Shown here: one piece after another, positions 7,554 through 17,050 of the stretch
Layout: each line of letters opens with the position of its first letter
How positions within the stretch are numbered: position 1 is the first letter of the stretch
Assembly: GCA_050261915.1 (NCBI GenBank)
Contig: JBLNDT010000089.1
Coordinates: 124,001 to 188,000, forward strand
Length of the DNA stretch: 64,000 nucleotides
Direction of reading: 5' to 3'
Origin: UBA699 sp050261915
GTDB taxonomy: Bacteria > Bacillota > Clostridia > Clostridiales > Clostridiaceae
Translations under genes and position numbers: made by a program
The notes under the pieces: model-generated
Told to the model about the DNA's origin: nothing
The model's database searches: none
Seen by the model: only the letters and a program-made list of their open reading frames with translations

Positions 7554-9071
7554 TTGGCTATTAAGATATTAACTGCAGCATTTAAAGGAATAGATGGCAT
7601 GCTTATTTCCGTAGAAGTTGATGTTGGCAATGGACTCCCTTGTTTTAACATTGTAGGGCTTCCTGATGCATCTGTAAGGGAATCAAAGGAGAGAGTTCGC
7701 TCTGCTATAGCAAACTCTGGTTATAAATTTCCTGTTTGCAGAATAACAATAAACTTAGCACCTGCTGATTTTAAAAAAGCTGGTTCCCATTTTGACCTGC
7801 CTATAGCTATAGGAATACTTATAGCATCAAGACAGATATACTTTAAAGATTATCAAAAATATTTGTTTTCAGGGGAGCTTTCATTATCAGGAGAACTAAA
7901 TAAAATTACAGGAGCACTGCCTATAGTAATTGAAGGTAAAAAAAATAATATAATTAATTTTATTGTGCCAAAAGAAAATGAATTGGAATGCTCATTTGTT
8001 AAGGACACAAGAATATATTCCTTTCAAAATTTATGTGATGTAATAAATTTCATTAAATATAGAAATAAGAATCCACATGTATATATTGATAGTAAAAACA
8101 CTGAAATTTTTTCGTTGGATTATAGTGATGTATCTGGTCAGGAAAGTACAAAAAGATGCCTGGAAGTTGCAGCTTCCGGGGGGCATAATATATTGATGTT
8201 TGGACCTGCAGGCTCCGGAAAAACAATGCTTGCTAAAAGAATTCCAGGAATTCTGCCAAGGCTTACCTACGAGGAAGCACTTGAAGTTACCAGGATATAC
8301 AGCATATCAGGTAAAATAGAAAATTGTAATTTGCTTGTTAAAAAAAGACCATTTAGAGCTCCACACCATACATCTTCAAGTGTTGCCCTTATTGGCGGGG
8401 GAAACAACCTTATGCCAGGTGAAATATCCCTTGCACACAAAGGGGTTCTTTACCTTGATGAGTTTCTTGAATTTAAAAGAAATGTACTTGAGGTTTTAAG
8501 ACAGCCCTTAGAGGAAAGGAAAATAGCCATATCAAGAGCTGGGGGCACTGTTATTTACCCAGCTGACATTATGCTTGTTGCCTCAATGAATCCATGTCCA
8601 TGCGGATTTTATGGAAGCACCAGGGAATGCACCTGCAGCAATGAGGCAAGATTCAGATATACCTCAAAAATTTCAAAACCACTCCTCGATAGAATTGATT
8701 TATTTACATATGTGAACTTTGTACCTTATAATAAGATAAAATATAGTAGCACTTCTGATAATTCAGATACAATTAGAGAAAGAGTTGAAGCGTCAAGGGA
8801 AATTCAAAGAAAAAGATTTAAGGAACATGACATTTCGCTAAACTCTCAAATGGATTCAGAAATGATTAGAAGATACTGTATACTAGATATAAAAGCACAA
8901 AAAATAATGGAAAATATTTATGAAAAATATGGCATCAGTACCAGGGCTTATGGAAGAATACTGAAAGTATCAAGAACAATATCAGATTTAAACAAAAGTA
9001 AAAATATAACTGCTTCCCACATAACTGAAGCACTTCAATATAGACGGTATATAAATGAAGAAATAGTATAG
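7554..9071 (+). CDS. comM: ComM/YifB family Mg-chelatase-like AAA+ ATPase
   Basis: AAA+ helicase family; in Vibrio and Haemophilus ComM drives branch migration during natural transformation. 505 aa from the TTG at 7554, chosen because GAGGTGA lies six bases upstream; the frame also opens at 7464 but without a ribosome site. N-terminal ChlI-like domain (about residues 20-140: VEVDVGNGLPCFNIVGLPD). Walker A GPAGSGKTMLAKRIPG at about 222, Walker B LYLDEFLEF, and a zinc-like cluster CPCGFYGSTRECTCS. C-terminal Mg-chelatase domain. The dprA gene two loci downstream fits a DNA-uptake or recombination role. Confidence 0.95.
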   Translation: MAIKILTAAFKGIDGMLISVEVDVGNGLPCFNIVGLPDASVRESKERVRSAIANSGYKFPVCRITINLAPADFKKAGSHFDLPIAIGILIASRQIYFKDYQKYLFSGELSLSGELNKITGALPIVIEGKKNNIINFIVPKENELECSFVKDTRIYSFQNLCDVINFIKYRNKNPHVYIDSKNTEIFSLDYSDVSGQESTKRCLEVAASGGHNILMFGPAGSGKTMLAKRIPGILPRLTYEEALEVTRIYSISGKIENCNLLVKKRPFRAPHHTSSSVALIGGGNNLMPGEISLAHKGVLYLDEFLEFKRNVLEVLRQPLEERKIAISRAGGTVIYPADIMLVASMNPCPCGFYGSTRECTCSNEARFRYTSKISKPLLDRIDLFTYVNFVPYNKIKYSSTSDNSDTIRERVEASREIQRKRFKEHDISLNSQMDSEMIRRYCILDIKAQKIMENIYEKYGISTRAYGRILKVSRTISDLNKSKNITASHITEALQYRRYINEEIV

Positions 9072-9082
9072 GAGATGGTAAT

Positions 9083-10258
9083 ATGTCCAGAAAAATATTT
9101 TATGAGAACCAGTACCAAAAAGAATGTATTAGTGCAATAAATAGTATTTCAACGGTGGAAGATAAAATATTAGTTGTATTAGAAGACAGCATATTTTATC
9201 CCGAGGGTGGAGGACAGCCTTGTGACCTTGGCTTAATAGACGATGCAAGAATAATAAAAGTATTTGAAAAAGATGGTATAATATACAATCAGCTTTCTAG
9301 TGAACCAAAAAACAGCAATGTTAACTGCAAAGTAGATTTTGAAAGAAGATATGATTTTATGCAGCAGCATACTGGAGAACATCTGTTATCTGCAGCCTTC
9401 TTAAAAAAATTCAATGGAGTTAATAAGGGTTTCCATCTTGGTGACGAATACACTACCATAGACATAGACCTTTCTGACATTACTAATGAAATGGAAGAAG
9501 AAGTTGAATTTGAAGCAAATAGCTATATTTTTAGAAATATACCAGTAGATTCTTATTTTGTTAATAGGAATCAGGCTGAAACACTTCCTCTAAGGTCCAA
9601 TATCAAAGTAAATGATGACCTTATAAGGATAGTTAATATTGAAGGGATAGACATGTGTGCATGCTGTGGAACACATCTTAAACATACTGGTGAAGTAGGG
9701 ATGATTAAGATAATTAAAATAGAACATCATAAGGGTATGAGCAGGGTATATTTTAAATGCGGCAATAGAGCACTAAAGGATTACAGAAGGAAAAACGATA
9801 TAATAACTTCTCTGATTAAGATTACCGCATCTGAAGAAAATAAACTTAATGATAAGTTCATTTCTCAAAACAACAAAATAATAGAATTAACGAAAAAACT
9901 TAATATTTGCAAAAAAAAGGCAGCTCAAACTGAAGCTGATAAATTATTAATGTTTACAGATGAAATAATTTATAAGGAATATGAAAACATTGATTTTGAA
10001 GAACTACAAATGATTTCAGAGGAAGTAACAAAGAAAAATAAATGCTTTATAGGGGTTTCAGAGCAGGATAAAAAAATTACTGCTGCACATAATGGATATT
10101 CTGAAATTGATTTTGGCACCATGTTTAAAAATCATATTAAAGAATATAGTGGAAAAGGGGGCGGAGATTCTAAAAAAGCCCAGGGTACTTTTAACAACAT
10201 TGATGAGTTGAAAAAGTTCTCAGACCTTGTAATTAAGAAAGCAACAGGAATCTTATGA
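9083..10258 (+). CDS. Alanyl-tRNA editing protein AlaX-L (DHHA1 domain)
   Basis: Stand-alone homologue of the AlaRS editing domain, which removes Ser or Gly mischarged onto tRNA-Ala. Visible: EGGGQPCDLG (about residue 48), the zinc HxxxH in QHTGEHLLSAAF, and the second zinc pair in CACCGTH. There is a coiled-coil stretch at about 240-285, and a C-terminal DHHA1 domain ending GKGGGDSKKAQG. The 391-aa length matches the AlaX-L class. No aminoacylation domain is present. The stop overlaps the dprA start by four bases. Substrate preference cannot be read from sequence. Confidence 0.9.
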   Translation: MSRKIFYENQYQKECISAINSISTVEDKILVVLEDSIFYPEGGGQPCDLGLIDDARIIKVFEKDGIIYNQLSSEPKNSNVNCKVDFERRYDFMQQHTGEHLLSAAFLKKFNGVNKGFHLGDEYTTIDIDLSDITNEMEEEVEFEANSYIFRNIPVDSYFVNRNQAETLPLRSNIKVNDDLIRIVNIEGIDMCACCGTHLKHTGEVGMIKIIKIEHHKGMSRVYFKCGNRALKDYRRKNDIITSLIKITASEENKLNDKFISQNNKIIELTKKLNICKKKAAQTEADKLLMFTDEIIYKEYENIDFEELQMISEEVTKKNKCFIGVSEQDKKITAAHNGYSEIDFGTMFKNHIKEYSGKGGGDSKKAQGTFNNIDELKKFSDLVIKKATGIL

Positions 10259-11340
10259 TTGAACATGACATATGGTTTAGTACTTTAAAATTAAAGTACA
10301 GTATGAAAATAAAATTATTAGCAAAATTCGAAACCACAGAAAATATTTTAAATTATGGAAGAGATAGTTCTCTGTGTATAACATATGATGAAAATGAGGT
10401 TTATTTAAAAAATATAATTAAAAATTCATATGATGAAAATATAATTAATAAGATTAAAGCAATTGTATATAAAAACGATGTTAAGATAATTACATTTAAT
10501 GATAATAATTATCCCAAATCACTTAAAAATTTTGAAGATTCTCCGAGTATAATATACTACAAGGGAGACATATCTCAAATTAATTTGAATAAAAACGCAG
10601 CCCTTGTTGGTTCAAGAAACTGCAGTGCTTATGGAAAAAGTGTTGCTTCTTCAATATCTAAGGAACTTACGCTTAGAGGAGTAAATATAATAAGTGGATT
10701 GGCTCGCGGCATAGACGCCGCAGCACAGGAGTCCTGCATTAAAAGCAATGGTTTTACCTGCGGAATTCTTGGCTGCGGCATCGATATAATATACCCAAAG
10801 GATAATGCCAGGTTATTTAGTCAGGTATATAAAACTGGATGTGTAATATCGGAATTTCTTCCTGGTACAAAACCATTAAATTATAACTTCCCAGTGCGAA
10901 ACAGATTAATAAGCGGGATTAGTGACATTCTAATTGTGGTGGAAGCTAACGAAAATAGTGGTTCCCTTATTACTGCCGGATTTGGAGCAGACCAGGGAAA
11001 AGAGGTTATGGCAGTACCTGGATCCTTGTTTTCAGATAAAAGCATGGGAACAAATAAACTTATACATGATGGTGCCCATGTATTTACAGAAATGAAAGAT
11101 ATTTATGAAATTCTTAATATAAAGGATGTAACCTTAAAAGTAATTAAAAACTTCAATTCGACCAGTGTTCTAGACAAAATTCTCAGCACTTTATCTGATA
11201 AGCCTATTCATGTAGATGAAATAATAAATATAACACGTATTGACATTAATCAAATATATGAGTTATTATTTGAATTGCAGCTTGATAACCAGATATTAGC
11301 TCTTTCTGGAAATTATTATGTTAAAGTTGCAAATAATTAA
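10255..11340 (+). CDS. dprA: DNA processing protein DprA/Smf
   Basis: Loads RecA on incoming single-stranded DNA in transformable bacteria; widely conserved in non-competent species too. 361 aa. Rossmann-like domain motifs: LVGSRNCSAYGK, ISGLARGIDAAAQ, LGCGIDIIYP, FPVRNRLISG, GSLITAGFGADQGKEV. The C-terminal winged helix (about 300-355) has HVDEIINITRIDINQIY. The N-terminal part is divergent and lysine/asparagine-rich. It is translationally coupled to alaX (ATGA) and lies 38 bases before topA. Confidence 0.96.
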   Translation: MIEHDIWFSTLKLKYSMKIKLLAKFETTENILNYGRDSSLCITYDENEVYLKNIIKNSYDENIINKIKAIVYKNDVKIITFNDNNYPKSLKNFEDSPSIIYYKGDISQINLNKNAALVGSRNCSAYGKSVASSISKELTLRGVNIISGLARGIDAAAQESCIKSNGFTCGILGCGIDIIYPKDNARLFSQVYKTGCVISEFLPGTKPLNYNFPVRNRLISGISDILIVVEANENSGSLITAGFGADQGKEVMAVPGSLFSDKSMGTNKLIHDGAHVFTEMKDIYEILNIKDVTLKVIKNFNSTSVLDKILSTLSDKPIHVDEIINITRIDINQIYELLFELQLDNQILALSGNYYVKVANN

Positions 11341-11378
11341 GTAATATATTGTTGTAAACGGGGGGGACTAAATATAAC

Positions 11379-13469
11379 ATGGGCCAGAAATTAGTTATTG
11401 TTGAATCACCAGCAAAAGCAAAAACAATAGAAAAGTACCTTGGAAAAAATTATGTTGTTGAAGCTTCTATGGGACACGTCCGTGATCTTCCTAAGAGTCA
11501 ATTAGGAGTAGATATAGAGGATAATTATAATCCTAAATATATAACTATCAGAGGAAAGGGAGATTTGCTTGATAAATTAAAAAAAGAAGCAAAGAAAAGC
11601 GACCAGATTTTTCTTGCAACGGACCCTGACCGTGAAGGAGAGGCTATTTCATGGCATCTAGCTCATATTCTTAAATTAGATGAAAAAGATAAATGCAGAA
11701 TAGAATTTCATGAAATAACAAAAAATGCAGTTAAAAATGCAATTAAGTCTCCAAGGGAAATTAATATAGATCTCGTTAACGCCCAGCAGGCAAGAAGAAT
11801 ATTAGACAGACTTGTTGGATATAAAGTGAGCCCTATTTTATGGCGGAAGGTTAAATGGGGGTTAAGTGCAGGAAGGGTTCAGTCTGTTGCACTTAGAATG
11901 ATATGTGATCGTGAGGATGAAATTAACAACTTCATTCAAAAGGAATATTGGACAGTAGAATGCTCCTTACTTAAAGATAAAGATAAGAAACCTTTCCTTG
12001 TTAAACTTAGCAGCTTTAAGGGGAAGAAAATTGAATTATCCACCAAGGATGAATGTGACAAGGTTATAGCTGATTTAAATAATGGGAGTTTTTCTGTAAG
12101 TAAGATTAAAAAGACATCAAAGCATAAAAATCCTATGCCTCCATTTACTACAAGTACTCTCCAGCAGGATGCATATAAAAAGATGAATTTTTCAACCAAA
12201 CGAACTATGTCAGTAGCGCAGCAGCTTTATGAAGGTGTGGACGTTAAAGGATATGGAACTTTAGGTTTAATTACCTATATGAGAACAGACTCAGTCAGAA
12301 TTTCTGAAGAAGCTCAAAAAAATGCACTTGAGTACATTAAAGAAACCTATGGGAACAATTATATTCCTGAGTCTCCAAGGGTATTTAAAGGAAAAAAATC
12401 TGCTCAGGATGCTCATGAAGCAATAAGACCTACAAATATTGATATATCTCCAGATAAAGTTAAAGACACATTGAAAGATGATCAATACAAACTATACACC
12501 CTTATTTGGAAAAGATTTATTGCTAGCCAAATGGCCTCATGCATAATGGAGGTTACCTCAATAGATATCTTAAACAAGGATTATGGACTTAAGGCCAGCG
12601 GTTCAATAGTAAATTTTGATGGATTTATGAAAGTATATGAATACTCAACTGATGAAGAAAATGAAAGCACCCACATTCCAGCTTTAGAAGAAGGGGAAAC
12701 TTTAAATAAAGAAAAAATAGAAGGAATTCAACATTTCACTCAGCCACCTGCAAGGTTTTCAGAAGCATCCCTTGTAAAGACACTAGAAGAAAACGGCATA
12801 GGGAGACCAAGTACTTATGCTCCTATAATATCACTTCTATTAGACAGGAAGTATACTGAAAGGGAGAAGAAAACAATAAAACCTACAGAACTTGGAGTAA
12901 TAGTAAACCATATTTTAAGTGAGTACTTTAAGCAGATAGTAGATCTTGAATTTACTGCAGATATGGAATCTAAGCTAGATAGTGTTGAAGAAGGCAATGA
13001 AAACTGGAATAAGGTTGTAGATGAGTTTTTCTCACCTTTAAAGGAAGCTATAGACATAGCTGAAAAAGAAATAGCCAAGATAACCATAGAAGACAAGGTT
13101 ACAGACATAAAGTGCGAGAACTGCGGCAGATTTATGGTTATAAAACACGGAAGGTTTGGAGATTTTTTAGCCTGCCCTGGTTACCCTGAATGTAAAAACA
13201 CAAAGCCCATAGTAGAAGAGCTGGATGTTAACTGCCCTGAATGCGGAGGAAAGGTTCTTGTTAAAAAAAGCAGAAAAGGCAGGAAATTCTTTGGCTGCAG
13301 CAACTATCCAAAATGTACATTTGTAAGCTGGTTTGAGCCAACAAATGTAAATTGTCCTGTATGCGGGAAGTTTATGGTTAAAAAATATAATAAATCAAAG
13401 GGTGAATTTATGGAATGTTCCAATACGGAATGCAAGCATAAAGAGTTTAATAATAGTGCAGAAAAGTAG
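11379..13469 (+). CDS. topA: DNA topoisomerase I
   Basis: Type IA enzyme that relaxes negative supercoils. The toprim domain has ESPAKAKTIEKY (E9) and TDPDREGEA (D82, D84). The active-site tyrosine is Tyr300 in LITYMRTDSVR. Three C-terminal zinc ribbons follow residue 575: CENCGRF...CPGYPEC, CPECGGK...CSNYPKC, CPVCGKF...CSNTEC. 696 aa, normal for clostridia. The start ATG follows a GGGGGGGAC ribosome site. It is followed by codY with its own promoter; the Bacillus xerC/hslVU genes between topA and codY are absent. Confidence 0.98.
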   Translation: MGQKLVIVESPAKAKTIEKYLGKNYVVEASMGHVRDLPKSQLGVDIEDNYNPKYITIRGKGDLLDKLKKEAKKSDQIFLATDPDREGEAISWHLAHILKLDEKDKCRIEFHEITKNAVKNAIKSPREINIDLVNAQQARRILDRLVGYKVSPILWRKVKWGLSAGRVQSVALRMICDREDEINNFIQKEYWTVECSLLKDKDKKPFLVKLSSFKGKKIELSTKDECDKVIADLNNGSFSVSKIKKTSKHKNPMPPFTTSTLQQDAYKKMNFSTKRTMSVAQQLYEGVDVKGYGTLGLITYMRTDSVRISEEAQKNALEYIKETYGNNYIPESPRVFKGKKSAQDAHEAIRPTNIDISPDKVKDTLKDDQYKLYTLIWKRFIASQMASCIMEVTSIDILNKDYGLKASGSIVNFDGFMKVYEYSTDEENESTHIPALEEGETLNKEKIEGIQHFTQPPARFSEASLVKTLEENGIGRPSTYAPIISLLLDRKYTEREKKTIKPTELGVIVNHILSEYFKQIVDLEFTADMESKLDSVEEGNENWNKVVDEFFSPLKEAIDIAEKEIAKITIEDKVTDIKCENCGRFMVIKHGRFGDFLACPGYPECKNTKPIVEELDVNCPECGGKVLVKKSRKGRKFFGCSNYPKCTFVSWFEPTNVNCPVCGKFMVKKYNKSKGEFMECSNTECKHKEFNNSAEK

Positions 13470-13508
13470 CTAAATTGATTATTTTATGTCGAAGTATAAT
13501 AAATATGG

Positions 13509-13537
13509 TTGAAATACTTTCAATATTATGATATTAT
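13509..13537 (+). promoter_or_regulatory. Sigma-A promoter of codY
   Basis: TTGAAA (13509-13514), 17-bp spacer, TATTAT (13532-13537). The predicted start is near 13544, leaving an approximately 84-base leader before codY. Confidence 0.7.
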
Positions 13538-13578
13538 AGTTTAGGACATATACAATTCTTAATATTTAAAATACTCAA

Positions 13579-13593
13579 AATTGTCTAAAAATA
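13579..13593 (+). promoter_or_regulatory. Candidate CodY box in the codY leader
   Basis: AATTGTCTAAAAATA matches 12 of 15 positions of the consensus AATTTTCWGAAAATT. It lies downstream of the promoter, where bound CodY would act as a roadblock. AT-rich background makes chance matches common, so confidence is limited. Confidence 0.4.
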
Positions 13594-13627
13594 TATAATA
13601 TACCAAAATAATATTGGAGGGAAATAA

Positions 13628-14404
13628 ATGACATCTTTATTAAGTAAAACAAGAATGCTTAACAAAATACTGCAAAAATCCGGAACTGAACCGGTAGTAT
13701 TTGACGATATATGTAGTCTTTTAAGCAATGTATTATCATGTAATGTTTATATTATGAGCAGAAAAGGCAAGGTTTTGGGATTCAGCTTTGCATCTAGCTT
13801 TGAATGCGATGTTATTAAACAAAAGGTTTTAAAGGACATGCGTTTTCCTGAATACTATAATACAAGACTTTTAAATATACATGAAACTATAGCAAACCTT
13901 GCAAATGAAGGACGTTGTGTTTTAGATGAAGAAATCACATGCGGCCTAAATACAAAGTTAACAACTATTGTTCCAATTAACGGAAACCGTGAAAGACTTG
14001 GTACACTGCTTCTTGCAAAATTCGAAGAAGAATTCACAGATGAAGATATAGTTCTTGCTGAATACAGTGCTACAATAATAGGTCTTGAAATACTAAGATC
14101 TAAGCATGATGAAATAGAAGAAGAAGCAAGAAAAAAAGCAGTAGTTCAACTTGCAATAGGAACTCTCTCATACTCCGAGCTTGAAGCAGTTGAACACATT
14201 TTCAACGAGCTTGATGGAACTGAAGGCTTACTTGTTGCTTCAAAAATAGCAGACAAGGTAGGCATAACAAGATCAGTTATAGTAAATGCACTTAGAAAAT
14301 TTGAAAGTGCAGGTGTAATTGAATCCAGGTCCCTCGGAATGAAGGGAACACATATAAGAATATTAAATGAAAAGCTTATAGATGAATTAAAAAAGATAAA
14401 ATAG
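13628..14404 (+). CDS. codY: GTP-sensing global repressor CodY
   Basis: Represses amino-acid uptake, biosynthesis and stationary-phase genes when branched-chain amino acids and GTP are high; also links nutrition to sporulation and toxin genes in clostridia. 258 aa, with an N-terminal GAF domain (about 1-155, beginning LLSKTRMLNKILQKSG) and a C-terminal winged HTH: ASKIADKVGITRSVIVNALR (about 205-224) then GMKGTHIRILN. GGAGGG lies upstream of the ATG. Monocistronic: it has its own promoter and a strong terminator. Confidence 0.98.
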   Translation: MTSLLSKTRMLNKILQKSGTEPVVFDDICSLLSNVLSCNVYIMSRKGKVLGFSFASSFECDVIKQKVLKDMRFPEYYNTRLLNIHETIANLANEGRCVLDEEITCGLNTKLTTIVPINGNRERLGTLLLAKFEEEFTDEDIVLAEYSATIIGLEILRSKHDEIEEEARKKAVVQLAIGTLSYSELEAVEHIFNELDGTEGLLVASKIADKVGITRSVIVNALRKFESAGVIESRSLGMKGTHIRILNEKLIDELKKIK

Positions 14405-14425
14405 GATGCCTTGGCATCCTTTTTT
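14404..14425 (+). terminator. Terminator after codY
   Basis: A perfect 7-bp GC-rich stem (14404-14410 with 14413-14419) with a two-base loop and six T's, immediately after the stop codon. Confidence 0.85.
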
Positions 14426-14444
14426 ATATATTTAAAAGTTTTTA

Positions 14445-14473
14445 TTGAACATATTATTGCTTTATGATATACT
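14445..14473 (+). promoter_or_regulatory. Sigma-A promoter of rpsB
   Basis: TTGAAC (14445-14450), 17-bp spacer, TATACT (14468-14473). The start near 14480 leaves a 94-base leader with paired elements. Confidence 0.75.
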
Positions 14474-14479
14474 ATCAAG

Positions 14480-14560
14480 GGTAGAAATTCACACATTGTC
14501 TGTTTTGCAGCACGGTGCCTTATGGTAGGCTGTATTAAGGGCAATGGAGGTAAAAACCAA
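14480..14560 (+). ncRNA. Candidate S2 (rpsB) autoregulatory leader
   Basis: CATTGTC (14494-14500) pairs over seven bases with GGCAATG (14540-14546), closing a loop that holds a GCCT/AGGC hairpin (14517-14530). The segment is GC-richer than the intergenic average and precedes a second purine-rich site. Interpreted as an S2-binding leader by position; no covariance evidence available. Confidence 0.45.
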
Positions 14561-14573
14561 GGAGGTAATATTA

Positions 14574-15275
14574 ATGTCAGTAATATCAATGAAACAATTA
14601 TTGGAAGCAGGTGTTCATTTTGGACATCAGACAAGAAGATGGAACCCTAAAATGGCTCCTTATATCTTCACAGAAAGGAACGGAATATACATCATCGACC
14701 TTCAGAAAACAGTTAAAAAGGTAGAGGATGCATACAACTTCATAAAATCCGTTTCAGAAGAAGGAAAAGATGTTTTATTTGTAGGAACAAAGAAACAGGC
14801 TCAGGAAGCTATAAGCGAAGAAGCTGTTAGATCTGGAATGCACTTTGTAAACAACAGATGGTTAGGCGGAATGATGACTAACTTCACTACAATCAGAACA
14901 AGAATAAACAGATTGGAACAGCTTGATGCTATGGAAGCAGATGGAACATTTGAAGTGCTTCCAAAGAAAGAAGTTATAAAGCTTAAAAACGAAAGAGAAA
15001 AACTTGAAAAGAATCTTGGCGGAATAAGAAACATGAATGCTAAAAATATAGGTGCTCTCTTTGTAGTTGATCCAAGAAAAGAAAAAAATGCTATTTCAGA
15101 AGCTAAAATACTTGGAATACCAGTAGTAGCTATAGTTGACACTAACTGCGATCCTGATGAAGTAGATTATGTTATTCCTGGAAACGATGATGCTATAAGA
15201 GCTGTAAAATTAATAACAGCTAAAATGGCAGATGCAATAATAGAAGGAAGACAAGGCGAACAATTAGCAGAATAA
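14574..15275 (+). CDS. rpsB: 30S ribosomal protein S2
   Basis: Late-assembling small-subunit protein, 233 aa. Diagnostic: MKQLLEAGVHFGHQTRRWNP, RNGIYIIDLQKT, FVGTKKQAQ, NNRWLGGMMTNF, and NCDPDEVDYVIPGNDDA. The ATG at 14574 follows AAGGAGGTAATATTA. An ATG at 14544 is in frame but lies in the leader stem. Co-transcribed with tsf 22 bases downstream, the classic S2/EF-Ts pair. Confidence 0.98.
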   Translation: MSVISMKQLLEAGVHFGHQTRRWNPKMAPYIFTERNGIYIIDLQKTVKKVEDAYNFIKSVSEEGKDVLFVGTKKQAQEAISEEAVRSGMHFVNNRWLGGMMTNFTTIRTRINRLEQLDAMEADGTFEVLPKKEVIKLKNEREKLEKNLGGIRNMNAKNIGALFVVDPRKEKNAISEAKILGIPVVAIVDTNCDPDEVDYVIPGNDDAIRAVKLITAKMADAIIEGRQGEQLAE

Positions 15276-15297
15276 ACTTTAAATGGAGGAATTAATT

Positions 15298-16221
15298 ATG
15301 ATAACTGCACAAATGGTTAAAGAACTTAGAGAAATGACCGGAGCAGGCATGATGGACTGTAAAAAGGCTTTAAATGAATGCAATGGTGACACTGATAAGG
15401 CTGTAGAATTTTTAAGAGAAAAAGGCCTTGCTGCTGCTGCAAAAAAAGCTGGAAGAATTGCTTCCGAAGGCTTAGTTAAAACTTACGTTTCAGAGGATAA
15501 GAAAACAGCTTCTGTTGTTGAAGTAAACTGTGAAACAGACTTTGTTGCAGTAAATGAAGCTTTTGTAGACTTTGTAGACAATGTTGCTAAACAGGCAGCT
15601 TCAACAGATGCTGCAGATATAGATGCTTTTGTAGAAGAAAAATATATAGCTGACTCTGAAATTTCAGTTAAGGATGCTGTTACAAACTTAATTGCAAAAC
15701 TTGGAGAAAACATGTCTGTAAGAAGATTCAACAAGCTTACAGTAGACAATGGAGTAATTGAAAGCTATGTACACGGTGGTGGAAGAATTGCTGTTTTAGT
15801 TAAGCTTGAATGTGAAAAAGCAAGCCCTGAATTAAGTGTTGTTGCAAAAGATGTAGCTATGCAGGTTGCTGCTGCAAATCCTCTTTTCCTTAACAGAGAA
15901 GCAGTTGATAATGCAACTTTAGAACAGGAAAAAGAAATTTACAGAGTTCAGGCATTAAATGAAGGAAAACCTGAAGCTATAGTTGAAAAAATGACTATGG
16001 GAAGAATCCAGAAGTACTATAAGGAAAACTGCCTAATAGAACAGATTTGGGTTAAAAATCCTGACTACACAATCACAAAATATCTTCAAGAAAAATCTAA
16101 AGAAGTTGGTGCTCCAATTTCAATAGCTGCTTTCGTTAGATATGAAAGAGGCGAGGGTATAGAAAAGAAAGAAGAAAATTTTGCTGAAGAAGTTCAAAAA
16201 CAACTTGAGAAGAACAAATAA
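15298..16221 (+). CDS. tsf: Elongation factor Ts
   Basis: Nucleotide exchange factor that recycles EF-Tu-GDP. 307 aa, with an N-terminal UBA-like domain (VKELREMTGAGMMDCKKAL), the core motif VEVNCETDFVA (about 75), and a long dimerisation/core region. The ATG at 15298 follows ATGGAGGA; an upstream in-frame start at 15283 lacks a site of its own. A terminator follows, so pyrH begins a new unit. Confidence 0.98.
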   Translation: MITAQMVKELREMTGAGMMDCKKALNECNGDTDKAVEFLREKGLAAAAKKAGRIASEGLVKTYVSEDKKTASVVEVNCETDFVAVNEAFVDFVDNVAKQAASTDAADIDAFVEEKYIADSEISVKDAVTNLIAKLGENMSVRRFNKLTVDNGVIESYVHGGGRIAVLVKLECEKASPELSVVAKDVAMQVAAANPLFLNREAVDNATLEQEKEIYRVQALNEGKPEAIVEKMTMGRIQKYYKENCLIEQIWVKNPDYTITKYLQEKSKEVGAPISIAAFVRYERGEGIEKKEENFAEEVQKQLEKNK

Positions 16222-16231
16222 TAATTAAAAA

Positions 16232-16257
16232 GGGAACACTGGGTGTTCTCTTTTTTT
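16232..16257 (+). terminator. Terminator after tsf
   Basis: An 8-bp stem (16232-16239 with 16243-16250, one G-U pair), three-base loop and seven T's. Confidence 0.8.
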
Positions 16258-16310
16258 AAAGCAATATAATAAATTTTATTATGTAATTTTTTCAAATGGA
16301 GGTATAATGT

Positions 16311-17030
16311 ATGTATGATACTAAATATAAAAAGGTTATGCTTAAGCTTTCCGGTGAAGCCTTATCTGGTGAACAAGGCTATGGAATCGACTTTGCTGTA
16401 ACTAACAGAATTGCCAGTGAAATTAAAGAATTAATAGACATGGGAATTCAAGTTGGATGCGTAGTTGGAGGCGGAAACATCTGGAGAGGAAGATCCGGAG
16501 AAGGCATGGACAGAACCACTGCTGATTATATGGGAATGCTTGCTACATGTATCAATGCACTTGCCTTACAGGATTCTCTTGAAAACATGGGTGTTATGAC
16601 TAGAGTTCAATCTGCAATTGAAATGAGAGAAATTGCTGAACCATTTATTAGAAGACGTGCTATGCGTCATCTTGAAAAAAACAGGGTAGTAATTTTTGCA
16701 GCAGGTACGGGAAATCCATACTTCTCAACAGATACTACAGCAGCATTAAGAGCGGCTGAAATAGAAGCTGATGTTATACTCCTTGCAAAAAAAGTTGATG
16801 GTGTATATGACAAAGATCCAAAAAAATATAGTGATGCTAAGAAAATTGACAACTTAAACTACATAGAAGTACTTGATAAAGGACTTCAGGTAATGGATTC
16901 AACAGCTACATCCCTTTGTATGGACAATAACATACCTATACTTGTATTTGGTCTAGATGAACCTGGAAACATAAAAAAGGCAGTTATGGGTGAAAAAATA
17001 GGTACTTTGGTATCAAACAATAATAATTAA
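16311..17030 (+). CDS. pyrH: Uridylate kinase
   Basis: Phosphorylates UMP to UDP with ATP; bacterial amino-acid-kinase type, hexameric and UTP-inhibited. 239 aa. Motifs: MLKLSGEALSGEQGYGID, GGGNIWRGRSG (about 53), DRTTADYMGMLATCINALAL, and GTGNPYFSTDTTAALRAAE (about 129). It starts at the ATG after GGAGGTATAATGT. The rpsB-tsf-pyrH-frr order is widespread in bacteria. Followed by frr after 20 bases. Confidence 0.98.
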   Translation: MYDTKYKKVMLKLSGEALSGEQGYGIDFAVTNRIASEIKELIDMGIQVGCVVGGGNIWRGRSGEGMDRTTADYMGMLATCINALALQDSLENMGVMTRVQSAIEMREIAEPFIRRRAMRHLEKNRVVIFAAGTGNPYFSTDTTAALRAAEIEADVILLAKKVDGVYDKDPKKYSDAKKIDNLNYIEVLDKGLQVMDSTATSLCMDNNIPILVFGLDEPGNIKKAVMGEKIGTLVSNNNN

Positions 17031-17050
17031 TTATTAGGAGGTATTTGTTT

